Source: Romboutsia sp. CE17
GTDB lineage: Bacteria; Bacillota; Clostridia; Peptostreptococcales; Peptostreptococcaceae
Reading direction: 5' to 3'
NCBI RefSeq assembly: GCF_012317385.1
Contig: NZ_CP051144.1
Coordinates: forward strand, 930,001 to 994,000
DNA: 64,000 nt
The stretch's first letter is position 1. Each line of letters opens with the position of its first letter. The notes beneath the pieces are model-generated. The model saw only the letters and a program-made list of their open reading frames with translations, was not told the DNA's origin and did no database searches. Made by a program: the position numbers and the translations under genes. This document shows positions 53,691 to 63,391 of this stretch, one piece after another.

Positions 53691-54323
53691 TTGAAAATTG
53701 TATCTTATAATATTCATAGAGGTTTTGATTCGAAAAAAGTAACATCTTTGAAAAAAATTATAAAATACTTAAATAAATTAGATAGTGATATTATATGTTT
53801 GCAAGAAGTTTTATATAATCAATTTTTAAAGATAAAATCAGAGTTAGGTATAGATGGTGTATTTGCAGCAAATGTAAACAATAAAACTATGAAATATGGT
53901 ATTTGTACACTTTCAAAATATAAAATAAAATCAAACCATCATGTATTATTAACTAGTAAAAAGGAACAAAGAGGTCTCTTATCGATTAATGTTAATACTG
54001 GAAAAATTGATAATATAAATATAATTAATACTCATTTGGGTTTAGATAGAGAAGAGAGAAATATTCAAATAGAAGAAATTTTAAACTTTAAAAATAGATT
54101 AGTAGGTTCAAGCTTAATTTGTGGAGATTTTAATGAAAAAAATATATATATTAGTAACTATTATGATAGTGCGGTTTATTTAAAAAAAGACTATATACCA
54201 ACTCTTCCAAAATATAATGCTAGAATAGATTATATATTTGTGGAGAATATATACAATCCTAAAGAATATATTGTAGATAAAATTACTTTATCGGATCATT
54301 ATCCTATAATATGTGTATTTTAG
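53691..54323 (+). CDS. Endonuclease/exonuclease/phosphatase (EEP) family protein
   Basis: A 210-residue protein from TTG 53691 behind AAAGGAGTGAG. 'IVSYNIHRGFDSKKV' (Asn/His), 'DIICLQEVLYNQF' (metal Glu), 'INTHLGLDREERNIQIEEI', 'LICGDFNEKN' (catalytic Asp/Asn), 'RIDYIFVENI' and 'LSDHYPIICVF' (final Asp-His). All conserved EEP residues are present. No signal peptide. Such short enzymes act on phosphodiesters, either nucleic acid or lipid head groups; substrate unknown. Confidence 0.9.
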   Translation: MKIVSYNIHRGFDSKKVTSLKKIIKYLNKLDSDIICLQEVLYNQFLKIKSELGIDGVFAANVNNKTMKYGICTLSKYKIKSNHHVLLTSKKEQRGLLSINVNTGKIDNINIINTHLGLDREERNIQIEEILNFKNRLVGSSLICGDFNEKNIYISNYYDSAVYLKKDYIPTLPKYNARIDYIFVENIYNPKEYIVDKITLSDHYPIICVF

Positions 54324-54324
54324 G

Positions 54325-54360
54325 ATAAATGTAACAATATAGTTACACATTTATTTTAAA
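54325..54360 (+). terminator. Intrinsic terminator
   Basis: ATAAATGTAAC with GTTACACATTTAT, followed by TTTAAATG. Confidence 0.7.
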
Positions 54361-54432
54361 TGTTGTTATTCTTACTAAGAATATACTAAAATGTAATTAA
54401 TTGTTGCTATATATTAGTAAGTTTGGGGGTGT

Positions 54433-55692
54433 ATGATGAGCAGTGAAGTAGTTATAAAAGAAAATGTAAATAAATCAAAAATCACGAAGAAAAAAATTGT
54501 TATATTAGTGATAGCATTAATAGCTTTAATTAGTGGATATATGATTTATTCATTTAATAACAACTATATATATAATGGAAAGATTGCAAATAATATTTTT
54601 GTAGAAGGTGTAAATATTTCGCTAATGACAAAAGAAGAGGCTGTGGATTTAATTAGCCAAAAACATAAACCACAAGCTATATCATTAAATTACAATGATA
54701 ATAGCTTTTCTATTAATCCAGAAGATATAGATCTTAAATATAATATAGAAGAAGTTGTAAATAATGCTTATAATTATACAAAAACGGACTCATATTTTGA
54801 AAATGTAAAAAGATTATTTCAACTAGATAAAACTAAAAAGGAGTATACGTTAAAAAACTCTTTTGATGAAGCTAAATTAAGTAGTAAGTTAGAACAAATA
54901 GCGAGTGAAGTTAATGTTCCAGTAAGGAATGCAAAGTTATTAATATCAGGTGGAAGTTTTAATGTAACACCATCTATAACTGGTAAAGAATTTGATATTT
55001 CATCGAATAAAGAAGCTATATATGAAGCGATAAATAGTAGAAATTATGGAACAATAGACTTAAAGATAAATGATATAGAACCTGATATAAGTACAGCTAT
55101 GGCAAGTAGTGTAAATACATTATTAAGTGAACACACTACAACGTTTAATGCTAGTATGATAGGTAGAACAGAAAATATAAGAATATCATCAAATCGAATA
55201 AGTGATGTTCTGCTTATGCCTGGTGAAACATATTCTTATAATAAGCAAACTGGAGTAAGAACTATCTCTAATGGATTTTATAATGCACCTGTAATTATAA
55301 ATGGAGATTTAGAAGATGCCCCAGGAGGAGGAGTTTGTCAAACATCTACAACTTTATATAATGCAGTACTATACTCTGGTTTAAATATAGAACAAGTTAA
55401 AAATCACTCAATAACATCAAGCTATGCACCGAGAGGTAAAGATGCTATGGTTAATGATAGTGGAAGTGACTTAAAGTTCTCTAATCCTTACAGCCATCCA
55501 ATATATATTAAGAGTTATGTGAGTGGCAATTCAGTAACTTGTCAAGTATATGGAAATGCTGAAGATAAGCCAAATGTAGAAATAAAAGTAGAAAATTTCC
55601 ATATGGGAGCTAAAACTTATAGAGTTTTTAAAGATGACTCTGGTAATGAAATAAAAACTGAATACATAGCTACAAGTGTATATAAGAAATAG
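54433..55692 (+). CDS. VanW family protein with peptidoglycan-binding-like domain
   Basis: A 419-residue protein. A cytoplasmic Lys-rich start, a single helix near residues 19-40, then a PG_binding_4 (YoaR-like) domain ('NNIFVEGVNISLMTKEEAVD'; 'SINPEDIDLKYN'), and the VanW domain: 'RISDVLLMPGETYSYNKQTG', 'INGDLEDAPGGGVCQTSTTL', 'YNAVLYSGLNIEQ'. The final ~60 residues are G5/beta-like ('NPYSHPIYIKSYVSGNSVTC'). VanW occurs in vancomycin clusters of the VanB type, but stand-alone clostridial copies like this are chromosomal genes of unknown cell-wall function. Confidence 0.9.
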   Translation: MMSSEVVIKENVNKSKITKKKIVILVIALIALISGYMIYSFNNNYIYNGKIANNIFVEGVNISLMTKEEAVDLISQKHKPQAISLNYNDNSFSINPEDIDLKYNIEEVVNNAYNYTKTDSYFENVKRLFQLDKTKKEYTLKNSFDEAKLSSKLEQIASEVNVPVRNAKLLISGGSFNVTPSITGKEFDISSNKEAIYEAINSRNYGTIDLKINDIEPDISTAMASSVNTLLSEHTTTFNASMIGRTENIRISSNRISDVLLMPGETYSYNKQTGVRTISNGFYNAPVIINGDLEDAPGGGVCQTSTTLYNAVLYSGLNIEQVKNHSITSSYAPRGKDAMVNDSGSDLKFSNPYSHPIYIKSYVSGNSVTCQVYGNAEDKPNVEIKVENFHMGAKTYRVFKDDSGNEIKTEYIATSVYKK

Positions 55693-55698
55693 TTAAAT

Positions 55699-55748
55699 GT
55701 AAAAGTGGATGATAACTTTTTAAAAAAGGATCATTCACTTTTTTATTG
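55699..55748 (+). terminator. Intrinsic terminator
   Basis: AAAAGTGGATGAT with ATCATTCACTTTTTT, imperfect stem. Confidence 0.78.
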
Positions 55749-55863
55749 TAATTTTTATAAAAGACAAGTAGAATAAAGACTAATTGATATGTAAAAAAAT
55801 AGAAAAAATTGATATAATTATTCTTAATTGAGATTTAGGTTTATGTTATTGGAGGAAAAATAA

Positions 55864-56808
55864 ATGCAGTTTGTAGGAAATAGATATGAAATTTTAGACT
55901 ATAATAGTGAGATTGAAGTAGGAAAACTTTATAAAGCAAGAGATACTTACTATAATAGTTTTGTTTATATAAGTCTTATTGAAGTTAATAAAAATGTAAT
56001 GAAGAACTTTAAGCCGGATTTTATTGATGAGATTACAACATTAAAAGAAATAAATTCTTCTTATATTTCAAAGAATTTACATATTGATGTACATTGCGAT
56101 GAGTATGATGTATATTATTATATAGTTAGTGAATATTTTGAAGGTCAAACTTTAAAAGAGTATATATATAATAATATACTAGATAAAAATTCCATAATTA
56201 ATATTGTTAGTCAAATAGTAAAAGCTTTAGAAATTGCTAATACAAATAACTTATATCATGGGAACTTAAATCCAAACAATATACTTATTGATTCAAATGA
56301 AAATATAAAAATATTTGATTTTGGTATTACAAAATCAAATAAAGGTATAAATTTAAGACAAAATGGAGATTTAAGTTACTTATGCCCTCACCAATTGAAT
56401 ATAGACTATACGGATAAGGATAGTGATTTATTTGTTTTAGGAATAATCTTATTTGAAATGATATTTAGAGAACATCCTTTTGGACATGCTTATAATGATA
56501 ATGAAATGCTAAAGCTTGTAGATAAAGGGGTAAAATGGAGTCTTTTAATATATGATGAAAGTCTTACTGAGTTAGTTAAAATTTCTCAAAAGCTACTTAG
56601 TAGAAAAAAAGAGTACAAAAACTCTTCTGAGATTTTAATTGATTTGAGCTATATTATGTATGAAGAGGTTGAAGTAGATGAGGAAGAAGATAAAATAGGC
56701 TATGAAGAGGAAGAGTGCAGATCTAATAAAGTAAACTTGAAAAAAAAATTAGTAATTACTATGTTCACTTTATTATTAGTAATAACAATAGTCATAGGTT
56801 ATTTATAA
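55864..56808 (+). CDS. Protein kinase-fold membrane protein lacking catalytic residues (pseudokinase-like)
   Basis: A 314-residue protein with a Ser/Thr kinase fold (residues 8-270) and one C-terminal helix ('LVITMFTLLLVITIVIGYL'). The start 'NRYEILDYNSEIEVGKLYKA' has no Gly-rich loop; where VAIK is expected it reads V-Y-I-S (Ser37 in place of Lys); the catalytic loop is 'YHGNLNPNNILI', so the HRD Asp is Asn134 and the following Lys is Asn; 'IFDFG' (Asp152) is intact. By these changes it should not transfer phosphate normally. An acidic stretch follows the fold (VEVDEEED). 20 bases ahead of an AI-2E family permease gene. Confidence 0.8.
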   Translation: MQFVGNRYEILDYNSEIEVGKLYKARDTYYNSFVYISLIEVNKNVMKNFKPDFIDEITTLKEINSSYISKNLHIDVHCDEYDVYYYIVSEYFEGQTLKEYIYNNILDKNSIINIVSQIVKALEIANTNNLYHGNLNPNNILIDSNENIKIFDFGITKSNKGINLRQNGDLSYLCPHQLNIDYTDKDSDLFVLGIILFEMIFREHPFGHAYNDNEMLKLVDKGVKWSLLIYDESLTELVKISQKLLSRKKEYKNSSEILIDLSYIMYEEVEVDEEEDKIGYEEEECRSNKVNLKKKLVITMFTLLLVITIVIGYL

Positions 56809-56828
56809 ATTAAAAAAAGGAGGAAATA

Positions 56829-57992
56829 ATGAAAATTAACTGGAATGAAAAATACACTACAATTTCTGTATATTCTTTTATAGTGGTGTGTAGTAGTATA
56901 GTATTTTATTTGATTGCATCTCAATTAAATGTTTTTACTGGAAAAATAAATGAAATAATGGGTATAATGCAACCTTTCATTATAGGATTTATTATTGCAT
57001 ACTTATTAAATTTTATATTAAAGTTTTATGAAGAAATATTAGATAAGCTTGAGAGCTTCAAAAAACTTAATAAAAAATCAAAAAGAGGTATAAGTTTAGT
57101 CTTTACATATATAACAGCATTTTTAATCGTATACTTATTTATGAACTTTGTTGTTCCTCAATTAATAGAAAGCGTAGTTGGACTAGCAAATAATATACCT
57201 GATTATCTTAATAATGTAACTATTTTATTTGAAAAGACAATGACTGAGTTGGAAGTAGATCCACAGTACTTAGATTTAGTTAATGAAAAATTAAATCAAG
57301 TAGTTAATTATATTATACAATTTGCAACTGATTTAATACCTATATTAGGTAACTGGGTAGTTACAATTGCTTCAAGTATTTGGAATATAATTTTAGGTTT
57401 AATAGTATCTTCGTATTTATTAATAGACAAAGAAAAATTCTATGGAGTTGGAAAGAAAATAATATATGCAACTTCTTCTAAAAGAGTAGCAAATAGAATA
57501 TTTGAATTAGTATATAGAAGTAACTATACTTTTGGAAGATTCTTAAGTGGAAAAATAATAGATTCTGCTATTATAGGGGTATTAACATTTTTTATTCTAA
57601 GTTTTTTTAAAATGCCATACTCAACTTTAATATCAGTTATTATAGGTATAACTAATATTATACCGTTTTTCGGGCCATTTTTTGGGGCTATACCATCGGC
57701 TATAATAATACTATTTGTTTCTCCGATAAAAGCAGTATGGTTTTTAATAATTATATTAATTATACAACAAATAGATGGAAATATAATAGGACCCAAAATT
57801 TTAGGTGATTCTATTGGTATTTCTGCATTTTGGATATTATTTACGCTTTTAGTAGCGGGTAAATTCTTTGGATTGGTTGGAATGGTAGTTGGAGTACCTA
57901 TCTTTGCAATTATTTACTCTATTATAAAAGAAGTTGTTGAAGGTAAACTTAGAAATAAAGGGTTACCAGAAGATACGAAAGATTATATGTAG
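56829..57992 (+). CDS. AI-2E family (UPF0118) transporter
   Basis: A 387-residue protein with eight helices: 'PFIIGFIIAYLLNFILKF', 'ISLVFTYITAFLIVYLFM', 'FVVPQLIESVVGLANNIPDY', 'ILGLIVSSYLLIDKEKF', 'RFLSGKIIDSAIIGVLTF', 'IGITNIIPFFGPFFGAIP', 'QQIDGNIIGPKILGDSIG' and 'LVGMVVGVPIFAIIYSI' are all family signatures. Members are proposed AI-2 exporters or Na+/H+ antiporters; the specific cargo is not known. In an operon with the kinase-fold membrane protein. Confidence 0.93.
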   Translation: MKINWNEKYTTISVYSFIVVCSSIVFYLIASQLNVFTGKINEIMGIMQPFIIGFIIAYLLNFILKFYEEILDKLESFKKLNKKSKRGISLVFTYITAFLIVYLFMNFVVPQLIESVVGLANNIPDYLNNVTILFEKTMTELEVDPQYLDLVNEKLNQVVNYIIQFATDLIPILGNWVVTIASSIWNIILGLIVSSYLLIDKEKFYGVGKKIIYATSSKRVANRIFELVYRSNYTFGRFLSGKIIDSAIIGVLTFFILSFFKMPYSTLISVIIGITNIIPFFGPFFGAIPSAIIILFVSPIKAVWFLIIILIIQQIDGNIIGPKILGDSIGISAFWILFTLLVAGKFFGLVGMVVGVPIFAIIYSIIKEVVEGKLRNKGLPEDTKDYM

Positions 57993-58015
57993 TATAGCTT
58001 AGATAATAGATTATT

Positions 58016-58056
58016 TAGACGGGTAGTAAAGTTAACTTTATGCCTGTCTTTTTTAT
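58016..58056 (+). terminator. Intrinsic terminator
   Basis: AGACGGG...CCTGTCT with inner TAAAG/CTTTA pairs, then TTTTTATG. Confidence 0.78.
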
Positions 58057-58089
58057 GTTAATTATATAATAAATAAAAGTTTTTCTTTA

Positions 58090-58128
58090 TGAAAAATAAA
58101 ATAGCAACTTTGTTGCTATTTTATTTAA
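58090..58128 (+). terminator. Second terminator-like hairpin
   Basis: AAAATAGCAAC-TTT-GTTGCTATTTT, perfect 11-bp stem. About 35 bases after the first terminator; may end readthrough or antisense transcripts. Confidence 0.65.
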
Positions 58129-58301
58129 AAGGAGGTCTATCTTATTGAACAAAAATTAACTAGTGAGAATACATGCTAAATACAAAAGACTACTAGGCTA
58201 CACTATTATTATGTGTATATAAATTTAATTTATTCTATTAGAATATTTCCAGTAAAAATCTTCAAACTAATTATAATATATTGTTTTGGAGGTTTTTATT
58301 T

Positions 58302-59360
58302 ATGCAATGTAAATGGGAGTCTAACCATGAGCCAAGCCTTAAATGTTTAAGAAGAGCAGACTCATCTGGATATTGTATATTTCATAAGAAAGATAAAAGT
58401 AGAGAAGAAAACTCATTGTTTACATATTTAATAATGAAAGAAAGTATAAGTGACTTTAGAGGTTTCATATTTGAAGATGATTTCATAATAAGGGATGTAA
58501 TTAAGTATGACTATTTAAAACTTAATTTTGATGAAGCGATATTTAAGAAAAAGGCTTTTTTTAATAAGTTTGAATTTAAAAAAAGTGTCACTCTAAATTA
58601 TACAGAATTTAAAGGATATATAAATTTTGAAAGCTCTACTTTTATGGAAAACCTTGAGCTTACTAGGACTAAATTCAATAAAAAGTATATAGCTAATAAA
58701 GTGTTTGAAAAAGTTAGTTTCCAAGGTCAAGCATTTATTATTACTAGCGCTAAAAATTTACCTAGGTTAGAAGGAATAATTTTTAGTCCTTGTACTAAAT
58801 TTATACTTAGATATGTTAGATATTCAAAATCAAATGGTCTATATGGCAAAATTAATTATAGGATAGCAAGAACTCAGGCCAATATAATAGGAGACAATGA
58901 AAGGATAGGGTATTATTATTATAATGAAAGAAACTATGCAAGTAAAATAATGAAACCTAGTGACTATCCTCGGTTTAGCACATATTTAAATGAAAAATTT
59001 TTTGATTTACTTTCTAAATATACAATAGGTTATGGAGAAAAACCTTGGAGATTAATAATAACAACTTTAATTGTAATTAGTTTATTTGCGTTTTTATATA
59101 TGTTTTGTGGTGTTAAAAACTCAGGCAGCACATTTATAAGTATAAGTTTAAATGATATAAATCGTTATTCTATAAAAGAACTTATAAAAAGATATATAGA
59201 CTTGTGGTATTTTAGTACAGTTACTTTTACAACTTTAGGTTATGGAGATCTAACTGTAAGTACAGGTATTGGAAAAGTATTAGTGTGCTTAGAAGCTTTT
59301 ATTGGTATAACAATTGGATCAACTTGGGCATCTATTGTGATAAAAAGGATGATTAGATAA
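58302..59360 (+). CDS. Pentapeptide-repeat protein fused to a two-helix potassium channel
   Basis: A 352-residue protein from ATG 58302 behind TTTTGGAGG. The N-terminus is a Cys/His finger ('CKWESNHEPSLKC ... GYCIFH'). Residues about 40-150 hold degenerate pentapeptide repeats (F-x-x-A/F pattern: 'FDEAIFKKKAFFNKFEF', 'FKGYINFESSTFMENLEL'). Then a linker, helix 1 near 245-265, pore loop 'TVTFTTLGYGDL' (filter Gly313-Tyr314-Gly315-Asp316) and helix 2. The selectivity filter TLGYGD is that of K+ channels. The cytoplasmic repeat and finger domain presumably control gating. Monocistronic. Confidence 0.88.
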   Translation: MQCKWESNHEPSLKCLRRADSSGYCIFHKKDKSREENSLFTYLIMKESISDFRGFIFEDDFIIRDVIKYDYLKLNFDEAIFKKKAFFNKFEFKKSVTLNYTEFKGYINFESSTFMENLELTRTKFNKKYIANKVFEKVSFQGQAFIITSAKNLPRLEGIIFSPCTKFILRYVRYSKSNGLYGKINYRIARTQANIIGDNERIGYYYYNERNYASKIMKPSDYPRFSTYLNEKFFDLLSKYTIGYGEKPWRLIITTLIVISLFAFLYMFCGVKNSGSTFISISLNDINRYSIKELIKRYIDLWYFSTVTFTTLGYGDLTVSTGIGKVLVCLEAFIGITIGSTWASIVIKRMIR

Positions 59361-59441
59361 GTTAGTAAATAATTACTAGATATAAAATTTACCTATAAGG
59401 AAAAAATAAGATAGACTTATTAATCCAAGAAGGTGAGAGTT

Positions 59442-60623
59442 TTGAAAAAAGGAGCACAAAAATTATTAATATTTAGTATCATCTTAGCAGTTATAACTCC
59501 TCATTGTGTCCATGCTTTAGATAAAATAGATAAGTATTCAAAATCATCAATATTAATGGACCAAGGAACAGGTAGAGTATTATATGAAAAAGAACCAGAT
59601 GAAAAAAGACCACTAGCTAGCTTAAGTAAAATGATGACTTTTTTAATTGCAATAGAAGCCATAGAAAATAAGGAAGTAAATGCAAATGATATAGTAAAAA
59701 TAGACAAAGATATGGCTAAGGTAAAAGGTTCAAGTTATCATTTAAAGGAAGGTGAAGAGGTTCCTTTAATAGAACTTATGAAAGGTCTTATGATAGTTTC
59801 TGGAAATGATGCTTCTATTGGTATAGCAAAACATATTTGTAAAGATGAAAAAACATTTGTAGAAAGAATGAATAAAAAAGCAAAAGAAATAGGAATGATA
59901 AATACTTCTTTTGTAAATCCAAATGGATTACCTATATATAATCTAAGTGATCCTAAAGCACAACCTAAGCAAAATATATCCACAGCAAGAGATATAGCAG
60001 TTTTAGCAAAGTATATGTTAGATAATTATGAGAAACAAGTAATATCAATAACTGATATGTCTACCTATTCAAATCCACAAAGAGGGTTTGTAAAAAATAA
60101 CACAAATGCATTACTTAGAATAATTCCTGAAGTAGATGGAATAAAAACAGGTTACACAGGTAATGCTGGGTACTGCTTGTCTTTTTCTATGAAGATAAAG
60201 AAAAATGAAGATAATGAGAAAGATAGAAGAGTAATAGGAGTGGTTTTAGGTGCTAATCATAAAGATAAAAGAACTTCAGCTGCACTATCTATTCTTGAAC
60301 ATGCTAAAAAAGATTTTAAAAGTGAAACTGTAGTCCAAAAAGATGAATTAATAGGGAAAAAGTATATAAAGCATATAAATGATTTAGAAGTAACTTTAGT
60401 TGCAGAAGATGAATTATATGCAGTACTTAATAAAGAAGAAAAATTAAAATCTCAAATTACATTTAAAGAACTGACTTATCCTATAAAAAAAGGAGATGTA
60501 CTTGGTGTTATTAAATATTATACTGATAATGGAGAGATTTTAGGAAGTATAAATATTGTGAGTGCTAATGATGTTAATGATGTATCTATAATTAATAAAA
60601 TTAAAATGTTACTTTCTGAGTAA
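59442..60623 (+). CDS. D-alanyl-D-alanine carboxypeptidase (DacF/PBP5 type)
   Basis: A 393-residue exported serine peptidase, probably from TTG 59442 behind AAGGTGAGAG (GTG 59433 would sit inside that site). Signal peptide 'LLIFSIILAVITPHCVHA'. Active site 'PLASLSKMMTFLIA' (Ser-x-x-Lys), 'MIVSGNDASIGIAKHI' (SxN) and 'EVDGIKTGYTGNAGYC' (KTG). A C-terminal PBP5_C-like beta domain follows (residues about 300-375), and a short amphipathic end anchors it to the membrane. It trims the last D-Ala from peptidoglycan stems; DacF-like copies work in spores or vegetative wall. Confidence 0.92.
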   Translation: MKKGAQKLLIFSIILAVITPHCVHALDKIDKYSKSSILMDQGTGRVLYEKEPDEKRPLASLSKMMTFLIAIEAIENKEVNANDIVKIDKDMAKVKGSSYHLKEGEEVPLIELMKGLMIVSGNDASIGIAKHICKDEKTFVERMNKKAKEIGMINTSFVNPNGLPIYNLSDPKAQPKQNISTARDIAVLAKYMLDNYEKQVISITDMSTYSNPQRGFVKNNTNALLRIIPEVDGIKTGYTGNAGYCLSFSMKIKKNEDNEKDRRVIGVVLGANHKDKRTSAALSILEHAKKDFKSETVVQKDELIGKKYIKHINDLEVTLVAEDELYAVLNKEEKLKSQITFKELTYPIKKGDVLGVIKYYTDNGEILGSINIVSANDVNDVSIINKIKMLLSE

Positions 60624-60685
60624 ACAAATAGAGAAGTGGATATAATTTTAATATCATATATTTAAAATATATGACAATAAATCTA

Positions 60686-60714
60686 TTGTATTTTATAAAA
60701 CCCTATGTTATACT
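60686..60714 (+). promoter_or_regulatory. Promoter of the rpsB-tsf unit
   Basis: TTGTAT (60686-60691), a 17-base spacer and TATACT (60709-60714). Confidence 0.6.
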
Positions 60715-60744
60715 ACAAAAGGTGAAAAAATAAAATATAAATAA

Positions 60745-60836
60745 TCACACACGGTGATGGGATCCTTAAAAGGTGCCTAAATTAGGTTTTTTAGGGAGAT
60801 GATCACACCGGAGGTATAAAACCAAGGAGGTAAAGC
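60745..60836 (+). promoter_or_regulatory. Structured 5' leader of rpsB, candidate ribosomal protein S2 leader
   Basis: CACACGGTGAT (60748-60758) can pair with GATCACACCGG (60801-60811) with a small bulge, closing an inner CCTAA...TTAGG hairpin. It then runs to the AAGGAGGT ribosome binding site. Several bacterial rpsB genes have autoregulatory S2-binding leaders; this is consistent with one, but the exact family is not assigned. Confidence 0.45.
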
Positions 60837-60837
60837 A

Positions 60838-61560
60838 ATGTCAGTAATATCAATGAAACAATTATTAGAAGCTGGTGTTCACTTTGGACATCAAACTAGA
60901 AGATGGAATCCTAAAATGGCTAAATACATCTTCACAGAAAGAAACGGAATCTATATAATAGATTTACAAAAAACAGTTAAGAAAGTAGAAGAAGCTTACA
61001 AGTTTACTAAAGAAATAGCTGAAACTGGAAAGCCAATCTTATTCGTAGGAACTAAGAAGCAAGCTCAAGAAGCTATAAAAGAAGAAGCTGAAAGATGTGG
61101 AATGTTCTATGTTAACGAAAGATGGTTAGGTGGAATGTTAACAAACCATAAAACTATCCAAACTAGAATAAATAAATTAAGAGAATTAGAAAGAATGGAA
61201 AACGAAGGTGTATTCAACGTTCTTCCTAAGAAAGAAGTTATAAAATTAAGAGCTGAAAAAGAAAAATTAGAAAAATACTTAAATGGTATAAAAGATATGC
61301 CTGAATTACCAGGAGCTATATTTGTAGTAGACCCAAGAAAAGAAAATATAGCTATACAAGAAGCTCATAGATTAGGAATCCCAGTAATAGGTATAGTAGA
61401 TACTAACTGTGACCCAGATGAGTTAGACTATGCAATACCAGGAAATGACGATGCTATAAGAGCTGTTAAGTTAATAACTGGTGCTATGGCTACTGCTATA
61501 ATAGAAGGTAGACAAGCAATAGCTGACGAAGCTGAAGAAGTAGCTGAAGATCAAGAATAA
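60838..61560 (+). CDS. rpsB: 30S ribosomal protein S2
   Basis: A 240-residue protein. '[20 protein letters not shown]', '[17 protein letters not shown]', '[12 protein letters not shown]', '[15 protein letters not shown]', '[16 protein letters not shown]', '[20 protein letters not shown]' and 'PGNDDAIRA' are full-length S2 signatures. The C-terminal tail is acidic. Directly ahead of tsf as in most Firmicutes. Codon use and richer GC fit high expression. Confidence 0.98.
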   Translation: MSVISMKQLLEAGVHFGHQTRRWNPKMAKYIFTERNGIYIIDLQKTVKKVEEAYKFTKEIAETGKPILFVGTKKQAQEAIKEEAERCGMFYVNERWLGGMLTNHKTIQTRINKLRELERMENEGVFNVLPKKEVIKLRAEKEKLEKYLNGIKDMPELPGAIFVVDPRKENIAIQEAHRLGIPVIGIVDTNCDPDELDYAIPGNDDAIRAVKLITGAMATAIIEGRQAIADEAEEVAEDQE

Positions 61561-61568
61561 TTGAAAAC

Positions 61569-61600
61569 TGAATGGTAAGGGTCATTCCCTTACCATTAAT
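61569..61600 (+). terminator. Intercistronic hairpin between rpsB and tsf
   Basis: AATGGTAAGGG-TCATT-CCCTTACCATT, perfect 11-bp stem. No T run follows, so it may lower readthrough or mark RNA processing rather than fully terminate. Confidence 0.55.
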
Positions 61601-61621
61601 AATATATAGGAGGAATTCAAA

Positions 61622-62530
61622 ATGGCTATAACTGCACAAATGGTTAAAGAGTTAAGAGAAAGTACTGGCGCTGGAATGATGGACTGTAAAAAAGCTTTAC
61701 AAGAAGCTGAAGGAAACATGGAAAGAGCCGTTGATATATTAAGAGAAAAAGGTTTATCTAAAGCTGCTAAAAAAGCTGATAGAGTTGCAGCTGAAGGTTT
61801 AGTTGCTATAGAAATGAACGCTGATAATACTGCTGCTGTAGTAGTAGAAGTAAACTCAGAAACAGACTTCGTTGCTAAGAACGAAGATTTCAAAGTATTC
61901 GTTAAGGATGCTGCTGAAATGGCTTTAGCTACAGAAGCTAAAGATGTTGATGCTTTATTAAAAGAAACTCATAAAGAAGGTAAATCATTACAAGAAGTTT
62001 TAAATGATAGAGTAGCTAAAATAGGTGAAAAATTAGACTTAAGAAGATTTGAAAAAATAACTACTGACGGACAAATCGCAGGTTACATACACGGCGGAGG
62101 AAAGATAGGAGTTCTTGTTGAACTTTTAACTTCTGCTAAAAATGAAGAGTTAATAGCTATGGGAAGAGATATAGCTATGCAAGTTGCTGCAATGAATCCA
62201 AAATATGTTTCAAGAAACGATGTAGATCCTACATATATAGCTCATGAAACAGAAATATTAACTCAACAAGCTTTAAACGAAGGAAAGCCAGCTAATATAG
62301 TTGAAAAGATGATAAAAGGTAGACTTGAAAAGCAATTAAAAGAAGTTTGTCTTTTAGAACAACCTTTCGTTAAAAACGGAGATTTAACAGTTAAGCAACT
62401 AGTTGCTGAAACTGCTAAAAAACTTGGAACTGAAATAGAAGTAGGAAGAGTTGTAAGATTCGAAGTTGGTGAAGGTATAGAAAAGAAAGAAGAAAACTTT
62501 GCAGAAGAAGTTGCTAAGCAACTTAAGTAA
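61622..62530 (+). CDS. tsf: Elongation factor Ts
   Basis: A 302-residue nucleotide exchange factor for EF-Tu. UBA-like N-terminus 'VKELRESTGAGMMDCKKAL', 'DILREKGLSKAAKKADRVAA', core 'VVVEVNSETDFVAKNEDFK' with the TDFVAKN motif, 'GYIHGGGKIGVLVEL', 'MAAMNPKYVSRNDV' and 'LLEQPFVKNGDLTVKQLV'. Full length. GGAGGAATT ribosome binding site. Confidence 0.98.
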   Translation: MAITAQMVKELRESTGAGMMDCKKALQEAEGNMERAVDILREKGLSKAAKKADRVAAEGLVAIEMNADNTAAVVVEVNSETDFVAKNEDFKVFVKDAAEMALATEAKDVDALLKETHKEGKSLQEVLNDRVAKIGEKLDLRRFEKITTDGQIAGYIHGGGKIGVLVELLTSAKNEELIAMGRDIAMQVAAMNPKYVSRNDVDPTYIAHETEILTQQALNEGKPANIVEKMIKGRLEKQLKEVCLLEQPFVKNGDLTVKQLVAETAKKLGTEIEVGRVVRFEVGEGIEKKEENFAEEVAKQLK

Positions 62531-62534
62531 TAAC

Positions 62535-62568
62535 CAAAAGAGAGCACTTACGTGTTCTCTTTTTTAGA
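62535..62568 (+). terminator. Intrinsic terminator after tsf
   Basis: AAAAGAGAGCAC-TTAC-GTGTTCTCTTTTTT. It separates rpsB-tsf from pyrH-frr. Confidence 0.88.
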
Positions 62569-62631
62569 AATGTAAAAAATTTCAAAAAATAGAACTTATA
62601 AATAGATATAATAATTATATTGAATATATAA

Positions 62632-63363
<732 letters not shown>

Positions 63364-63391
63364 TAGATATTAATTTAAGGAGGAACTGAAA

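Larger units (their letters stand above)
57993..58301. other. Intergenic region with two terminator-like hairpins
   Basis: Besides the terminators at 58016-58056 and 58090-58128 there is an AAAGGAGG ribosome-binding-like box at 58128-58135 that leads only to TTG-AAC-AAA-AAT-TAA, so no gene. The rest is A/T-rich. Confidence 0.45.

Noticed and set aside
54433-55692. VanW as evidence for a vancomycin resistance cluster
   Set aside because: No vanR/S/H/X or ligase gene is nearby; stand-alone VanW-domain genes are common in Clostridia.
58128-58160. AAAGGAGG box after the second hairpin
   Set aside because: The following TTG frame ends after four codons and the ATG further on ends after seven.
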